37,127 nucleotides of DNA from Chromatiaceae bacterium (GTDB lineage Bacteria; Pseudomonadota; Gammaproteobacteria; Chromatiales; Chromatiaceae). The notes under the pieces were generated by a model that searched no databases, had not been told where the DNA came from, and saw nothing but the letters and a program-made list of their open reading frames with translations. Position numbers and translations under genes: made by a program. Below are positions 16,517 to 26,547 of this stretch, in pieces. Numbering within the stretch: the stretch's first letter is position 1; every line of letters begins with the position of its first letter. The stretch spans positions 1 through 37,127 of the forward strand of contig JANQFI010000204.1 in assembly GCA_028277905.1 (NCBI GenBank), in the 5' to 3' direction.

Positions 16517-17257
16517 ATGAAAGACGACGGATTCGGCCCTGGGCCGAAGCAGCCGCCAGCGCGCGGCCGGCGCAGCGCCGGTGCCGGGTCAGGGAGCCGC
16601 CGCCGGCGCCCTGGCACAGGCAATGCCTGGGCCGAGGAGATCTACTCCGCCCCGCAGGACAAGCGCAGCGGAGACGGCGAGAGCCAAGCCAAGGTCATCG
16701 TCAGCACGCGGCTGCGCAAGCCCCGGGTACACCTGATGGCGCCTGCCACGGCCGCCTACGTCGACCTGCGCCGCTATATGGGCCGCTGGTACGAGATCGC
16801 GCGCCTGCCCTATTTCACCCAGCGTCGTTGCGTCAAGGATGTGCAGGCGGACTATGTGCTGGGCGACGACGGCATGGTCTATGTCACCAATCGCTGCACC
16901 CATCAGGACGGCAACGTCGGCACCGCCAAGGGCGTCGCCCGGGTCGTGGACCGTAGCGGCAACGCCCGGTTGGAGGTCAGCTTCCGCACCCTCTATGGCG
17001 TGCACGTGCTCTGGGACGACTACTGGATCATCGGCGTCGGCGCCGATTACGACTACGCCCTCGTGGGTCAGCCCACCCGCAAGCGCGGCTGGGTCCTGGC
17101 CCGCGACCCGGCCCCGCGGGAGCACCAGATCCAGCGGTGGCTCGCTGAGTTCGCCGAGCAAGGCTTCCCGGTCGGAGAATTCCTGCGCACCAGGCAGGAG
17201 GGCGGCGACGGCGCTGCGCTCGAGGGGCCGACCGTGAAACCGACAAGGAGCAGTTGA
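16517..17257 (+). CDS. Lipocalin family protein (Blc-like) with long N-terminal region
   Basis: The core from about residue 75 is a bacterial lipocalin: [24 protein letters not shown] contains the G-x-W motif, then [54 protein letters not shown] and a final helix. Such proteins bind lipids or fatty acids in the envelope. With the ATG at 16517 the product has 246 residues and carries a 70-residue basic, Gly/Arg-rich N-terminus without a convincing signal peptide or lipobox, which is odd for a Blc protein. An internal ATG at 16736 would give a compact 173-residue lipocalin, so the true start is uncertain. Repeat A1 begins about 10 bp after the stop. Confidence 0.82.
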   Translation: MKDDGFGPGPKQPPARGRRSAGAGSGSRRRRPGTGNAWAEEIYSAPQDKRSGDGESQAKVIVSTRLRKPRVHLMAPATAAYVDLRRYMGRWYEIARLPYFTQRRCVKDVQADYVLGDDGMVYVTNRCTHQDGNVGTAKGVARVVDRSGNARLEVSFRTLYGVHVLWDDYWIIGVGADYDYALVGQPTRKRGWVLARDPAPREHQIQRWLAEFAEQGFPVGEFLRTRQEGGDGAALEGPTVKPTRSS

Positions 17258-17266
17258 CATCAACTT

Positions 17267-17425
17267 GGGCGATTGCCGGAAACAAACAGACCGAATGGCG
17301 CAGGATTTTCGCTTGCCTTCAAGGAGCGGCAGCGGGCGCATAGTTGAGCTCTGTGCCCGCTGCCGCGACGCAGAAGGCGGGCGAAAAGACAAGCCAGGCG
17401 GTATGTTCGTTGACAGAAATCGCCT
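17267..17425. repeat. Repeat family A, copy 1 (palindromic, about 158 bp)
   Basis: The ends are inverted (ggcgatt... / ...aatcgcc). The middle holds a 12-base stem, gcggcagcgggc against gcccgctgccgc, around gcatagttgagctctgt. The arms ttttcgcttgcc and gcgggcgaaaag also pair. Copy A2 (25146-25303) differs at only about a dozen positions, and a diverged third copy lies at 35407-35713. It has no coding capacity and looks like a MITE or REP-type non-autonomous element. It carries a perfect TTGACA at 17410-17415 pointing outward toward the aldehyde dehydrogenase gene, 48 bp before its start, but no good minus-10 follows. Confidence 0.88.
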
Positions 17426-17462
17426 AAGCTTTGGGTCTACCACCGCTGCGAGGGGAAACCCC

Positions 17463-18983
<1,521 letters not shown>

Positions 18984-18985
18984 GC

Positions 18986-19435
18986 ATGGACCCGCGCGAG
19001 ACCACCAGCGCAGCCGCCGAGGCTGGCAACCCGGCCGATGCCGTCCCGGTCGAGCGGGTCGCCGCCACCGCGGCCGCGTTGACCCTGATCGCGGAGCTGC
19101 GTGCCGAGCATGGCCCACTCATGTTCCACCAATCCGGCGGCTGCTGTGATGGCAGCTCGCCCATGTGCTACGCGCAGGGCGAGTTGCTGGTGGGTGACGC
19201 CGACGTCCTGCTCGGCGACATCGATGGTTCCCCGTTCTATATGACGCGTGCCCAGTTTGAATATTGGCGCCACACCCACCTGACGCTCGACGTCGTCCCC
19301 GGCCGCGGCGGCATGTTCTCGCTCGAAGGACCCACCGGCAGGCGCTTCATCATCCGCTCACGGTTGCTCAGCGACGCCGAGCATAGCGCGGAGGAACTGC
19401 CAGAGGATTGGCTCCCCGACCGGCCCAGAGCGTAA
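18986..19435 (+). CDS. DUF779 family protein, aldehyde dehydrogenase partner
   Basis: 149 residues. The signature HQSGGCCDGSSPMC (residues near 49-62), with a double cysteine and a third cysteine, followed by VLLGDIDGSPFYMTRAQFEYWRHTHLTLDVVPGRGGMFSLE, identifies DUF779. Genes of this family usually sit directly after AldB/ExaC-type aldehyde dehydrogenases, as here with a two-base gap, so the two are almost certainly co-translated. The cysteine/histidine content suggests metal binding or a role in enzyme maturation, but the biochemical function is unknown to me. The last codons and the TAA stop fall inside a 14-bp tandem duplication. Confidence 0.9.
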   Translation: MDPRETTSAAAEAGNPADAVPVERVAATAAALTLIAELRAEHGPLMFHQSGGCCDGSSPMCYAQGELLVGDADVLLGDIDGSPFYMTRAQFEYWRHTHLTLDVVPGRGGMFSLEGPTGRRFIIRSRLLSDAEHSAEELPEDWLPDRPRA

Positions 19436-19451
19436 CCCCCAGAGCGTAACC
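19424..19451. repeat. 14-bp perfect tandem duplication across the DUF779 stop codon
   Basis: cccagagcgtaacc is present at 19424-19437 and again at 19438-19451. The TAA stop of the DUF779 gene is in the first copy. The 115-bp spacer to ileS (convergent) contains nothing else I can name; no clear terminator hairpin with a T-run is visible. Confidence 0.85.
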
Positions 19452-19550
19452 GGGGCATTAGCCGCAGTTACGCCGGGTTGCGGTCTGCAGTTGAGCTGAA
19501 CGGCTCCTCGGGGCTGTCGGGCAACAGGGACTTGCCGAGCGGGCTCATGC

Positions 19551-22412
19551 TCAGGCGTAGCGGCGTACCTCACCGCTTCCGGTCAGGTTCTCGACACAGC
19601 GCCCGCACAGCTTCGGGTGCTCGGCGTTGGTGCCGACATCGGCACGGTGGTGCCAGCAGCGGGTGCACTTGGCGTTTGCGCTGGCGGTCACCGTCACAGC
19701 GAGGCCCCTGAGATCCGTGTCCGCCGCATTGTCGGGCCTGGCATCCAGACCGTGTATGCGAGCGGTGGAGGTGATCAACACGAAACGGAGCTCCTCGCCG
19801 AGCCGCCCCAGCGTCTCCACGAGCTGGGGCGCGCAGTAGAGGTCCACCTCGGCGTCCAGAGCAGCGCCGATGAGCCCCGCTTTGCGGGCCGCCTCCAGGT
19901 GCTTGCCGACGGCAGTGCGTGCGGCCAGCACCTGCGCCCAAAAGTCGCGATCGAAGGGATCCTCCGCATCCAGCGCGAACAGGCCCTCGTACCAGGTGGC
20001 GATGAAGACGTGGGGGTCGCGCGCGCCCGGGATGTGCTGCCAGATCTCATCCGCCGAGAAGCTCAGGATGGGCGCGAGCCAGCGGCTCATCGCCTCAATG
20101 ATGTGGTACATGGCCGTCTGACAGGAGCGGCGCGGCAGGCCGTCCGGCTGCATCGTGTATTGGCGGTCCTTGATCACGTCGAGGTAGAAGCCGCCCATGT
20201 CCAGGACGCAGAAGTTGTGGATGCGGTGGTAGATGAGGTGGAACTGGTGGTCTCGGTATGCCGCCAGGATCTGTTCCTGGAGCTGCTGCGCGCGGTCGAC
20301 GGCCCAGCGGTCCAGCTCGATCATGTCCGCAGGCGCCACCAGGTGCTCGGCAGGGTCGAAGCCATTCAGGTTGGCGAGCAGGAAGCGCGCGGTGTTGCGG
20401 ATGCGCCGGTAGGCATCCGCGGTGCGCTTCAGGATCTCGTCCGAGACGGCCATCTCGCCGCGGTAGTCCGTGGCCGCCACCCACAGCCGGATGATGTCGG
20501 CGCCCAGGGTCATCATGACCTCCTGTGGCTTCACCACATTGCCCAGTGACTTGGACATCTTGCGTCCCTGCTGGTCTACGGTGAAGCCATGGGTGAGCAC
20601 CTGCTTGTAAGGCGCGCGGTCGTCCATGGCCACGGACGTGAGCAGGCTCGACTGGAACCAGCCGCGGTGCTGATCCGAGCCCTCCAGATACAGGTCCGCC
20701 GGCGCCGCCAGCCCGGGCCAGCCGCCATCTGCCTCGTTGCGCTGCAACACGCAGGCATGGGTGACGCCGGAGTCGAACCAGACATCCAGGGTGTCCTGGA
20801 CCTTCTCGTATTCTGCACCCTCGGCTTCGCCCAGCAGGTCTGCCGGGTGCAGCTCGAACCAAGCGTCGATACCCTTGTGCTCGATACGCCGGGCGACGGA
20901 CTCCATCAGCTCCGTGGTACGCGGATGCAGTGCGCCGGTCTCTTTGTGCACGAACAGCGTGATGGGCACGCCCCAGGCGCGCTGGCGGGAGATGCACCAG
21001 TCCGGGCGGTTGCGCACCATGCCATCGATGCGGGACTCGCCCCAGCCCGGCATCCAGTGCACCAGGCCAATCTCGCGCAGCGCCGCCTCCCGCAGGCCCT
21101 GTTGATCCATGCTGATGAACCACTGCGGCGTGGCACGAAAGATGATGGGCGTCTTGTGTCGCCAGCAGTGCGGGTAGCTGTGCCGGAGGCGCGAGGCCCG
21201 CAGCAGGGCACCACGGGCGTTGAGCGTTCCGACCACCTGCTCATTGGCGTCCCAGACCGACTCGCCGGCGAACAGCGGCGTATCCGGCAGGAAGCGCCCG
21301 TCGCCGCCCACGGGGTTGTCCACGGCCAGCTTGTAGCGACTCCCGACGACATAGTCGTCCAGTCCGTGGCCTGGGGCGGTATGCACGGCACCTGTACCCG
21401 CCTCCAGGGTCACGTGCTCGCCGAGGATGATGGACACCTCACGGTCGTAGAAGGGGTGCTGGAGCGTCAAGCCCTCGAAGGCATCACCGCGGCCGTAGGC
21501 GATGACCCGGTAGTGCTCGATGCCCCAGCGGTCCATGGTGTCCTTGAGCAGGCCCTCGGCGACGAGCAGGCGTTCCGGCCCGTGCTCGGTGGAGCCCTGG
21601 CCGTCCGTCTGCACCAGTGCGTACTCCAGCGCCGGGTTCAGCGCCACGGCCTGGTTGGCGGGTAGTGTCCAGGGCGTGGTGGTCCAGATGACCACGGACA
21701 TGGGCCCTGTGCCCTGACCGTCCGGCATCGAGTGGCAGCGGGCCAGGAGTGCCTCCTCGTCGAGCACTCGAAAGCGCACGTCGATGGCCATCGACTCCTT
21801 GTCGGCGTACTCGACCTCGGCCTCGGCGAGCGCCGAGCCGCAGTCGATGCACCAATGGACGGGCTTGCTGCCCTGATGGATGTGTCCGCGCTCATAGATG
21901 CGCGCCAGGGATCGCACGATGTCCGCCTCGAAGCGGAAGTCCATGGTGAGGTACGGCTGGTCCCAGTCGCCGAGCACGCCCAGACGCTTGAAGTCCTTGC
22001 GCTGCCCGTCCACCTGCCGTGCGGCGTAGTCTCGGCAGGCATGGCGGAACTGGGTCTCGCTGATCTTCTGCCCGGGCTTGCCCTTGTCCTTTTCCACCTG
22101 AAGCTCGATGGGGAGTCCGTGGCAGTCCCAGCCCGGAACAAAGGGCGCATCCAGTCCATCGAGCGTACGGGACTTGACAATGATGTCCTTCAGTACCTTG
22201 TTCACCGCGTGGCCGATGTGGATCTCGCCGTTTGCATAGGGCGGACCGTCGTGCACCACGAAGCGCTCAGCCCCGGCGCGGGCGGCGCGCACCAACCCAT
22301 AGACGTCGGCTTGCTCCCAGCGCTGCAGCATCTCCGGCTCCCGTCGGGCCAGGTTGGCCTTCATCGGGAAACCCGTTTTCGGGAGGTTCAGGGTGTCTTT
22401 GTAGTCGGTCAC
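19551..22412 (-). CDS. ileS: Isoleucyl-tRNA synthetase
   Basis: 953 residues if translation begins at the GTG at 22412 ([21 protein letters not shown]), which aligns with the usual N-terminus; the open frame extends 23 codons further, to an ATG at 22481. It charges tRNA-Ile and edits valine. Class I motifs are present: [15 protein letters not shown] near residues 62-76 and [10 protein letters not shown] near 614-623. The CP1 editing region shows [18 protein letters not shown]. The C-terminal zinc site reads CTRCWHH...LCGRC. The neighbours usual for this gene in gammaproteobacteria (ribF upstream, lspA downstream) are not here: DUF779 is convergent on one side and a divergent permease is on the other. 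Confidence 0.97.
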   Translation of the reverse strand: MTDYKDTLNLPKTGFPMKANLARREPEMLQRWEQADVYGLVRAARAGAERFVVHDGPPYANGEIHIGHAVNKVLKDIIVKSRTLDGLDAPFVPGWDCHGLPIELQVEKDKGKPGQKISETQFRHACRDYAARQVDGQRKDFKRLGVLGDWDQPYLTMDFRFEADIVRSLARIYERGHIHQGSKPVHWCIDCGSALAEAEVEYADKESMAIDVRFRVLDEEALLARCHSMPDGQGTGPMSVVIWTTTPWTLPANQAVALNPALEYALVQTDGQGSTEHGPERLLVAEGLLKDTMDRWGIEHYRVIAYGRGDAFEGLTLQHPFYDREVSIILGEHVTLEAGTGAVHTAPGHGLDDYVVGSRYKLAVDNPVGGDGRFLPDTPLFAGESVWDANEQVVGTLNARGALLRASRLRHSYPHCWRHKTPIIFRATPQWFISMDQQGLREAALREIGLVHWMPGWGESRIDGMVRNRPDWCISRQRAWGVPITLFVHKETGALHPRTTELMESVARRIEHKGIDAWFELHPADLLGEAEGAEYEKVQDTLDVWFDSGVTHACVLQRNEADGGWPGLAAPADLYLEGSDQHRGWFQSSLLTSVAMDDRAPYKQVLTHGFTVDQQGRKMSKSLGNVVKPQEVMMTLGADIIRLWVAATDYRGEMAVSDEILKRTADAYRRIRNTARFLLANLNGFDPAEHLVAPADMIELDRWAVDRAQQLQEQILAAYRDHQFHLIYHRIHNFCVLDMGGFYLDVIKDRQYTMQPDGLPRRSCQTAMYHIIEAMSRWLAPILSFSADEIWQHIPGARDPHVFIATWYEGLFALDAEDPFDRDFWAQVLAARTAVGKHLEAARKAGLIGAALDAEVDLYCAPQLVETLGRLGEELRFVLITSTARIHGLDARPDNAADTDLRGLAVTVTASANAKCTRCWHHRADVGTNAEHPKLCGRCVENLTGSGEVRRYA

Positions 22413-22925
22413 TGCGGGTCGATCCGGGAGTAGGAGAACAACGTCGTACCTGCACCCCCAGCGCGCAGGTTCTATGAGCAACCGAGAGTATCAGAGTCGG
22501 CGCATACGAGGGGTGACCATGCTGACGATCAAGTGTGTTGATGCCGACAGGGAAGCCGCCCACGGGCTGCGGATCCTGGCCATTCGCTGCAGCGGGCATT
22601 ACCGCAAGCCGACCGCTACCATTGCGTGCATGGCGCGTGCCGCTGCTGCCGCGTCCGCCAGAATCTGATCCTAGGCGAGCGCCGGCAGCGGTTCAACGCC
22701 GCGGCGAGCCGACCTGGGCCAAGTTGGAAGCACCGTCCCACGGGCGTCCAACTCTGGACAGGGTTCGGTTATGATGCTCTGCTGCTATGCGCTACCACAA
22801 CCGCGGTGGTAGCAACCGGGTCGGCGGCGGGCATCGCGCCTGCCGGGCGCGTCCGGGCCGCGCCGCACGACCATCTGCACCGCTGGCCCTCGCGAGAAGC
22901 CCCACCAAAAAGCTAGTACCCGCCC
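22413..22925. other. 513-bp divergent intergenic region between ileS and the permease
   Basis: No gene is supported here. A 64-codon frame on the + strand (22474-22668) starts at an ATG with gcagg upstream but has no recognisable family and ends in an Ala-rich run, so I leave it out. A tatgat hexamer at about 22769-22774 could serve as minus-10 for the permease, without a convincing minus-35. No T-box or other leader structure was recognised upstream of ileS. Confidence 0.5.
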
Positions 22926-24884
22926 ATGTCTGCATTCCTCCGGTACCTCCCGCTCAAGGACCTGGTTGCCGCCGCCTTTGCGGTGTTTGCCATCTGGATG
23001 GCGGGTCAGGTGCCCTCGGTGGAGATCGCCTGGGTGATGGCCATCCTGACGCTGACCATCTATCTCTTCGCGTTCGAGGTCGTAGGCGTGGATGTGGCCG
23101 CCATCACCATCATGGTGCTATTGGGACTCTCGATGCTGTTTGCACCGGTGATGGGGCTGGAGACCGGGCTGGTACCCCTGCGCCACCTGTTCGATGGCTT
23201 CTCGTCCAACGCGGTCATCTCCATCATTGCCGTGATGGTCATCGGTGCCGGGCTCGACAAGACCGGCATCATGTCGCAAGTGGCGGGCTTCATCATGCGC
23301 ATCGGCGGCAGCACCGAGGCGCGGATCATCCCGCTCATATCCGGCACCGTCGGCGCCATCTCGTCGTTTATGCAGAACGTCGGTGCCGCGGCGCTCTTTC
23401 TGCCGGTCGTGAGCCGGATATCGGTGCGCACCAAGCTGCCCATGAGCCGGCTCCTCATGCCCATGGGCTTCTGCGCCATCCTCGGCGGCACCATGACCAT
23501 GGTGGGCTCCAGCCCGCTGATCCTGCTGAACGACCTGATCCTGACATCGAATCAGGCCCTGCCGGAGGGTGTCGAGCCCATGGGCAGCTTCCAGCTCTTC
23601 GACGTGACGCCCATAGGGCTCGCGCTGCTCGCCACCGGCATCATCTACTTCGTGCTCTTTGGGCGCATTGTGCTGCCGTCGCGCGGCACCGAGCTCACCG
23701 AGGCCTTCGACCCGAGCCTGTACTACGGCGAGACCTACGGCTTCAGCGACTTCACCATCCACGAGGTGCGCGTGCCCGCCGACAGCCAATTGGTGGGCAC
23801 AGGCGTGGACGATATGGAGCGGCGCTGGCACGTGCGCGTGGTCGCCGTCGAGAAGGGCGACGGGGTCAGGCTCGGCGCTGCCGGCGTGGACCGGACCCTG
23901 GGCATCGAGGCCGGCACGCTGCTCGGCCTGCTGGGCGGACCGCAGCAGTTCGACACCTTCGTCGCCGAGACCGGTGTCCAGATGAAGCCCGCGCCGGAGG
24001 TCTTCGCCGAGGCCCTGTCGCCGAATAAGGCCGGCATCGCCGAGATCGTGATCCCGCCCGGCTCCAACCTCGTTGGCAAGTCCGCCCGCGACGTCTGGAT
24101 GCGCAAGGTCTATGGCCTCTCGGTGCTCGCCATCCGTCGCGGCGATGACACCCTGACCTTCCGCACCGGCGGCGTGCGCGACATGCCCTTCAAGCCCGGC
24201 GACACCCTCGTGGTGCACACCACCTGGCTGGACCTCGCACGCATCGAAAAGGACCGCGACTTCGTGGTGGTGACCACCGAGTACCCGCACGAAGAGCTCC
24301 GCCCGCACAAGGTGCCCATGGCGCTGCTGTTCTTCGCCATCACCCTGGGCCTGGTCCTGTTCACGGACCTGATGCTGTCCGTGGCCCTGCTGACAGGCGC
24401 CGTCGGTATGGTCCTCACAGGCGTGCTGTCCATCGACGAGGCGTATGAATCCGTCAGCTGGAAGACCGTCTTCCTGCTCGCGTCCCTGATTCCGCTCGGG
24501 CTCGCCGTGGAAAGCAGCGGCACCGCAGCCTGGATCGCGCAGCAGACCCTCGCCGCCCTCGGCGATGTGCCCATCTGGGTGATCCAGACCGCGTTGGCGG
24601 TACTCGCCACCTTCTTCACCCTGGTCATGTCCAACGTCGGTGCCACGGTGCTCCTCGTGCCGCTCGCCGTGAACATGGCGCTCGGCGCCGGCGCCAACCC
24701 CGCCGTCTTCGCGCTCACCGTGGCCATCGCCACCTCCAACTCCTTCCTCATCCCCACCCACCAAGTCAATGCGCTGATCATGGGCCCCGGCGGCTATCGC
24801 GTGCCCGACTACATGAAGGCAGGCGGTATCATGACACTGCTGTTCCTCGTCGTCTCCCTGCTGATGCTGAATCTCGTCTTCTGA
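22926..24884 (+). CDS. SLC13/DASS-type anion permease with two RCK_C (TrkA-C) domains
   Basis: 652 residues. About five helices lie in residues 1-260, then a soluble part with two TrkA-C-like domains (near 275-345, IHEVRVPADSQLVGTGVDD; and near 365-440, IAEIVIPPGSNLVGKSARDVW), and then about six helices to the end. The paired membrane motifs MQNVGAAALFLPVVSR and MSNVGATVLLVPLAVN are the inverted-repeat signature of the ion transporter superfamily. The SNSFLIPTHQVNALIMGPGGYRVPDYMKAG end is typical. Members carry dicarboxylates, sulfate or other anions with Na+ or H+. Substrate cannot be assigned from sequence, but sulfate is a reasonable candidate in a sulfur oxidizer. The gene stands alone. 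Confidence 0.88.
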   Translation: MSAFLRYLPLKDLVAAAFAVFAIWMAGQVPSVEIAWVMAILTLTIYLFAFEVVGVDVAAITIMVLLGLSMLFAPVMGLETGLVPLRHLFDGFSSNAVISIIAVMVIGAGLDKTGIMSQVAGFIMRIGGSTEARIIPLISGTVGAISSFMQNVGAAALFLPVVSRISVRTKLPMSRLLMPMGFCAILGGTMTMVGSSPLILLNDLILTSNQALPEGVEPMGSFQLFDVTPIGLALLATGIIYFVLFGRIVLPSRGTELTEAFDPSLYYGETYGFSDFTIHEVRVPADSQLVGTGVDDMERRWHVRVVAVEKGDGVRLGAAGVDRTLGIEAGTLLGLLGGPQQFDTFVAETGVQMKPAPEVFAEALSPNKAGIAEIVIPPGSNLVGKSARDVWMRKVYGLSVLAIRRGDDTLTFRTGGVRDMPFKPGDTLVVHTTWLDLARIEKDRDFVVVTTEYPHEELRPHKVPMALLFFAITLGLVLFTDLMLSVALLTGAVGMVLTGVLSIDEAYESVSWKTVFLLASLIPLGLAVESSGTAAWIAQQTLAALGDVPIWVIQTALAVLATFFTLVMSNVGATVLLVPLAVNMALGAGANPAVFALTVAIATSNSFLIPTHQVNALIMGPGGYRVPDYMKAGGIMTLLFLVVSLLMLNLVF

Positions 24885-25145
24885 CCTGGAGGGTCGCCCC
24901 CGGGGAGCGCCGGCTTGAAGCAGGCTTGCGCGGCGCCAGCCGCGCTCAGGGCTCCTCCGGCAGCGCGGCCCATCCGGCAGCGCGACGGGTCGGAAACCGC
25001 CACGTCCATCCAAGCCTCTGCCCTGGCGCACGGACGCGTCCGTCACAGATAGCCGACAGGAATCGCGGTCAGGTCCTCCGACAACGGCAGATCCGACTCG
25101 CAGAGACAGATCACCGCGCCGGGACCAGGCTGCCGCACGAGCTCA
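24885..25145. other. Gene-free stretch between the permease and repeat A2
   Basis: Within 24885-25145 the only coding-like trace is a minus-strand frame ending at 25043 (listed separately). The rest is GC-rich, with a short direct repeat ggcagcgcg near 24958-24980. No promoter or terminator was recognised. Confidence 0.4.
25043..25145 (-). pseudogene. Possible C-terminal gene remnant cut by repeat A2
   Basis: Read on the minus strand from the edge of repeat A2, the frame gives ELVRQPGPGAVICLCESD then LPLSEDLTAIPVGYL and a TGA stop (25043-25045). The composition looks like a genuine protein C-terminus rather than a shadow frame, and it is interrupted exactly where repeat A2 begins (25146). 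It has no start of its own. I cannot assign a family. It may equally be chance. Confidence 0.25.
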
Positions 25146-25303
25146 GGCGATTGCCGGAAACAGACAGACCGAATGGCGCAGGACTTTCGCTCGCCTGCAA
25201 GGAGCGGCAGCGGGCGCATAGTCGAGCTCTGTGCCCGCTGCCGCTACGCAGAGGGGGGGCGACAAGACAAGCCAGGCGGTATGTTTGTTGACAGAAATCG
25301 CCT
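25146..25303. repeat. Repeat family A, copy 2 (158 bp)
   Basis: Bounded by aggcgatt at the left and aatcgcct at the right. It is nearly identical to copy 1 at 17267-17425, including the gcggcagcgggc / gcccgctgccgc central stem and the outward TTGACA at 25288-25293. It lies in the same orientation as copy 1. It is non-coding; frames running through it are shadows. Confidence 0.9.
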
Positions 25304-25512
25304 TAGCCGAGGCCCGGTTGAAAGGGTAACGACGGATTCGCGTTGAGCGTCGGGCGCGCGTCGCACACAATGGGTGCCGGTCCGCTCGGACTGCAACGCC
25401 TGCTGAGCGGGAGTCTGAGGGTGCGGAAGATCACCATTCTTGTCGAGCCAGGGGTTCGCGTATTGCTGTTGGAGCCTTCCATTATTGCCCCGCTCAAGCG
25501 CCGAGTCGTGTC

Positions 25513-26394
25513 ATGAAGAAACCGATTCTCGAGTCCCTGATCGCCATTCTCGTGGCCTTACTGGTGGCGGCAGGCGTTGCTTGGGCGGGCAGTCAGGGCG
25601 GCGTCGCCGTCGCCGGGCTGCCGCTGTTCGCGCTGGCGGGCCTGGTGGCCTTCCTGATCCAATGGGCCGTGTTCGTGCCTTCCTACCGGGCACAGACGGA
25701 GCATTGGTACGACTTGACCGGCAGTCTGACTTACCTGATGGTAACCATGGGTATACTGCTATTGGTCGGCCGCTTCGATGCGCGGTCTCTGCTGCTGGCG
25801 GTGCTCGTGTGCCTGTGGGCGGCTCGGCTCGGCAGCTACCTGTACCGGCGGATTCGAAAGGCCGGGGCGGACACGCGGTTCGACGACATCAAGCCGTCGT
25901 TCACGCGATTCCTGATGGCCTGGACGCTGCAGGGGCTTTGGGTGTTCTTGACCTTGGCCGCGGCCCTGGCCGCAATGACCGCGGCCTCCGCACCGCCGCT
26001 TGGGCCGCTGGGCTGGCTGGGGGCTGCCATCTGGGTGGGCGGATTCGCCATCGAAGCCCTCGCCGATGCGCAGAAGCAGGCGTTCCGTGCCGATGCGCGG
26101 AATAGGGGACGCTTCATCCAGTCGGGACTCTGGGCCTGGTCCCGGCACCCGAACTACTTCGGCGAGATCCTGCTCTGGATCGGCATCGCGCTGATCGCGC
26201 TGCCGGCGCTGTCGGGCTGGCAGTACCTGACACTGATCTCACCCCTGTTCGTTTACTTGCTGCTGACGCGTGTCAGCGGCATTCCGCTGCTGGAGCTCCG
26301 CGCCGATGAACGCTGGGGAGGTGAGCCCGCGTACGAGGCCTACAAGGCGCGCACGCCGGTGTTGTTTCCGAGGCGCCCGGGCGGCGGAGGCTAG
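25513..26394 (+). CDS. DUF1295 membrane protein (steroid 5-alpha-reductase / isoprenylcysteine methyltransferase-like)
   Basis: 293 residues with about seven hydrophobic segments (near 8-27, 34-52, 72-88, 96-110, 135-158, 168-182, 220-248). The C-terminal signature AFRADARNRGRFIQSGLWAWSRHPNYFGEILLWIGIAL (residues about 192-230) is the RHPNYFGE motif of DUF1295/ICMT-like enzymes. A tail SGIPLLELRADERWGGEPAYEAYKARTPVLFPRRP completes the family pattern. These are integral membrane proteins that probably bind a nucleotide cofactor (NADPH or SAM); the substrate here is unknown. The TAG stop falls within the first bases (ctag) of repeat B1, so the present C-terminus (GGGG) was shaped by that element. 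Confidence 0.9.
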   Translation: MKKPILESLIAILVALLVAAGVAWAGSQGGVAVAGLPLFALAGLVAFLIQWAVFVPSYRAQTEHWYDLTGSLTYLMVTMGILLLVGRFDARSLLLAVLVCLWAARLGSYLYRRIRKAGADTRFDDIKPSFTRFLMAWTLQGLWVFLTLAAALAAMTAASAPPLGPLGWLGAAIWVGGFAIEALADAQKQAFRADARNRGRFIQSGLWAWSRHPNYFGEILLWIGIALIALPALSGWQYLTLISPLFVYLLLTRVSGIPLLELRADERWGGEPAYEAYKARTPVLFPRRPGGGG

Positions 26395-26543
26395 TGCGGC
26401 AGTGGGAAGGTCCCGAGACCGTCTCAGGTCGTTGTCGTTGTCGTTGTCGTGATCGCGGTCTCGACCGTGCGGATGCTCGATTAGGATCGCGATTACGACA
26501 ACGAGAGGATCCCTGTCTCAGAACTTCCGCAGCAAAGGACTAG
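26391..26543. repeat. Repeat family B, copy 1 (palindromic, 153 bp, CTAG ends)
   Basis: Runs from ctag at 26391 to ctag at 26540-26543. The outer inverted arms are gaaggtcccgagaccg against cagaacttccgc. An inner stem pairs cgttgtcgtgatcgcg with cgcgattacgacaacg. The left inner arm contains four tandem gtcgtt-type hexamers. A second copy, B2, lies at 35489-35640 with the same ends. It is non-coding. It supplies the stop codon of the DUF1295 gene and ends five bases before the hisC stop, so it fills the convergent spacer and may act as a bidirectional terminator. Confidence 0.9.
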
Positions 26544-26547
26544 GGCC

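Noticed and set aside
17265-17462. Upstream extension of the aldehyde dehydrogenase frame (66 extra codons)
   Set aside because: It runs through repeat A1. The ATG at 17463 has a ribosome-binding site and matches the family N-terminus.
22474-22668. 64-codon + strand frame with an ATG and gcagg upstream, between ileS and the permease
   Set aside because: No recognisable family, Ala-rich end, and it lies in a divergent promoter region. Insufficient to call a gene.
24926-25291. 121-codon + strand frame downstream of the permease
   Set aside because: Half of it lies inside repeat A2, and the same element elsewhere is non-coding. The composition is Arg-rich, as in shadow frames.
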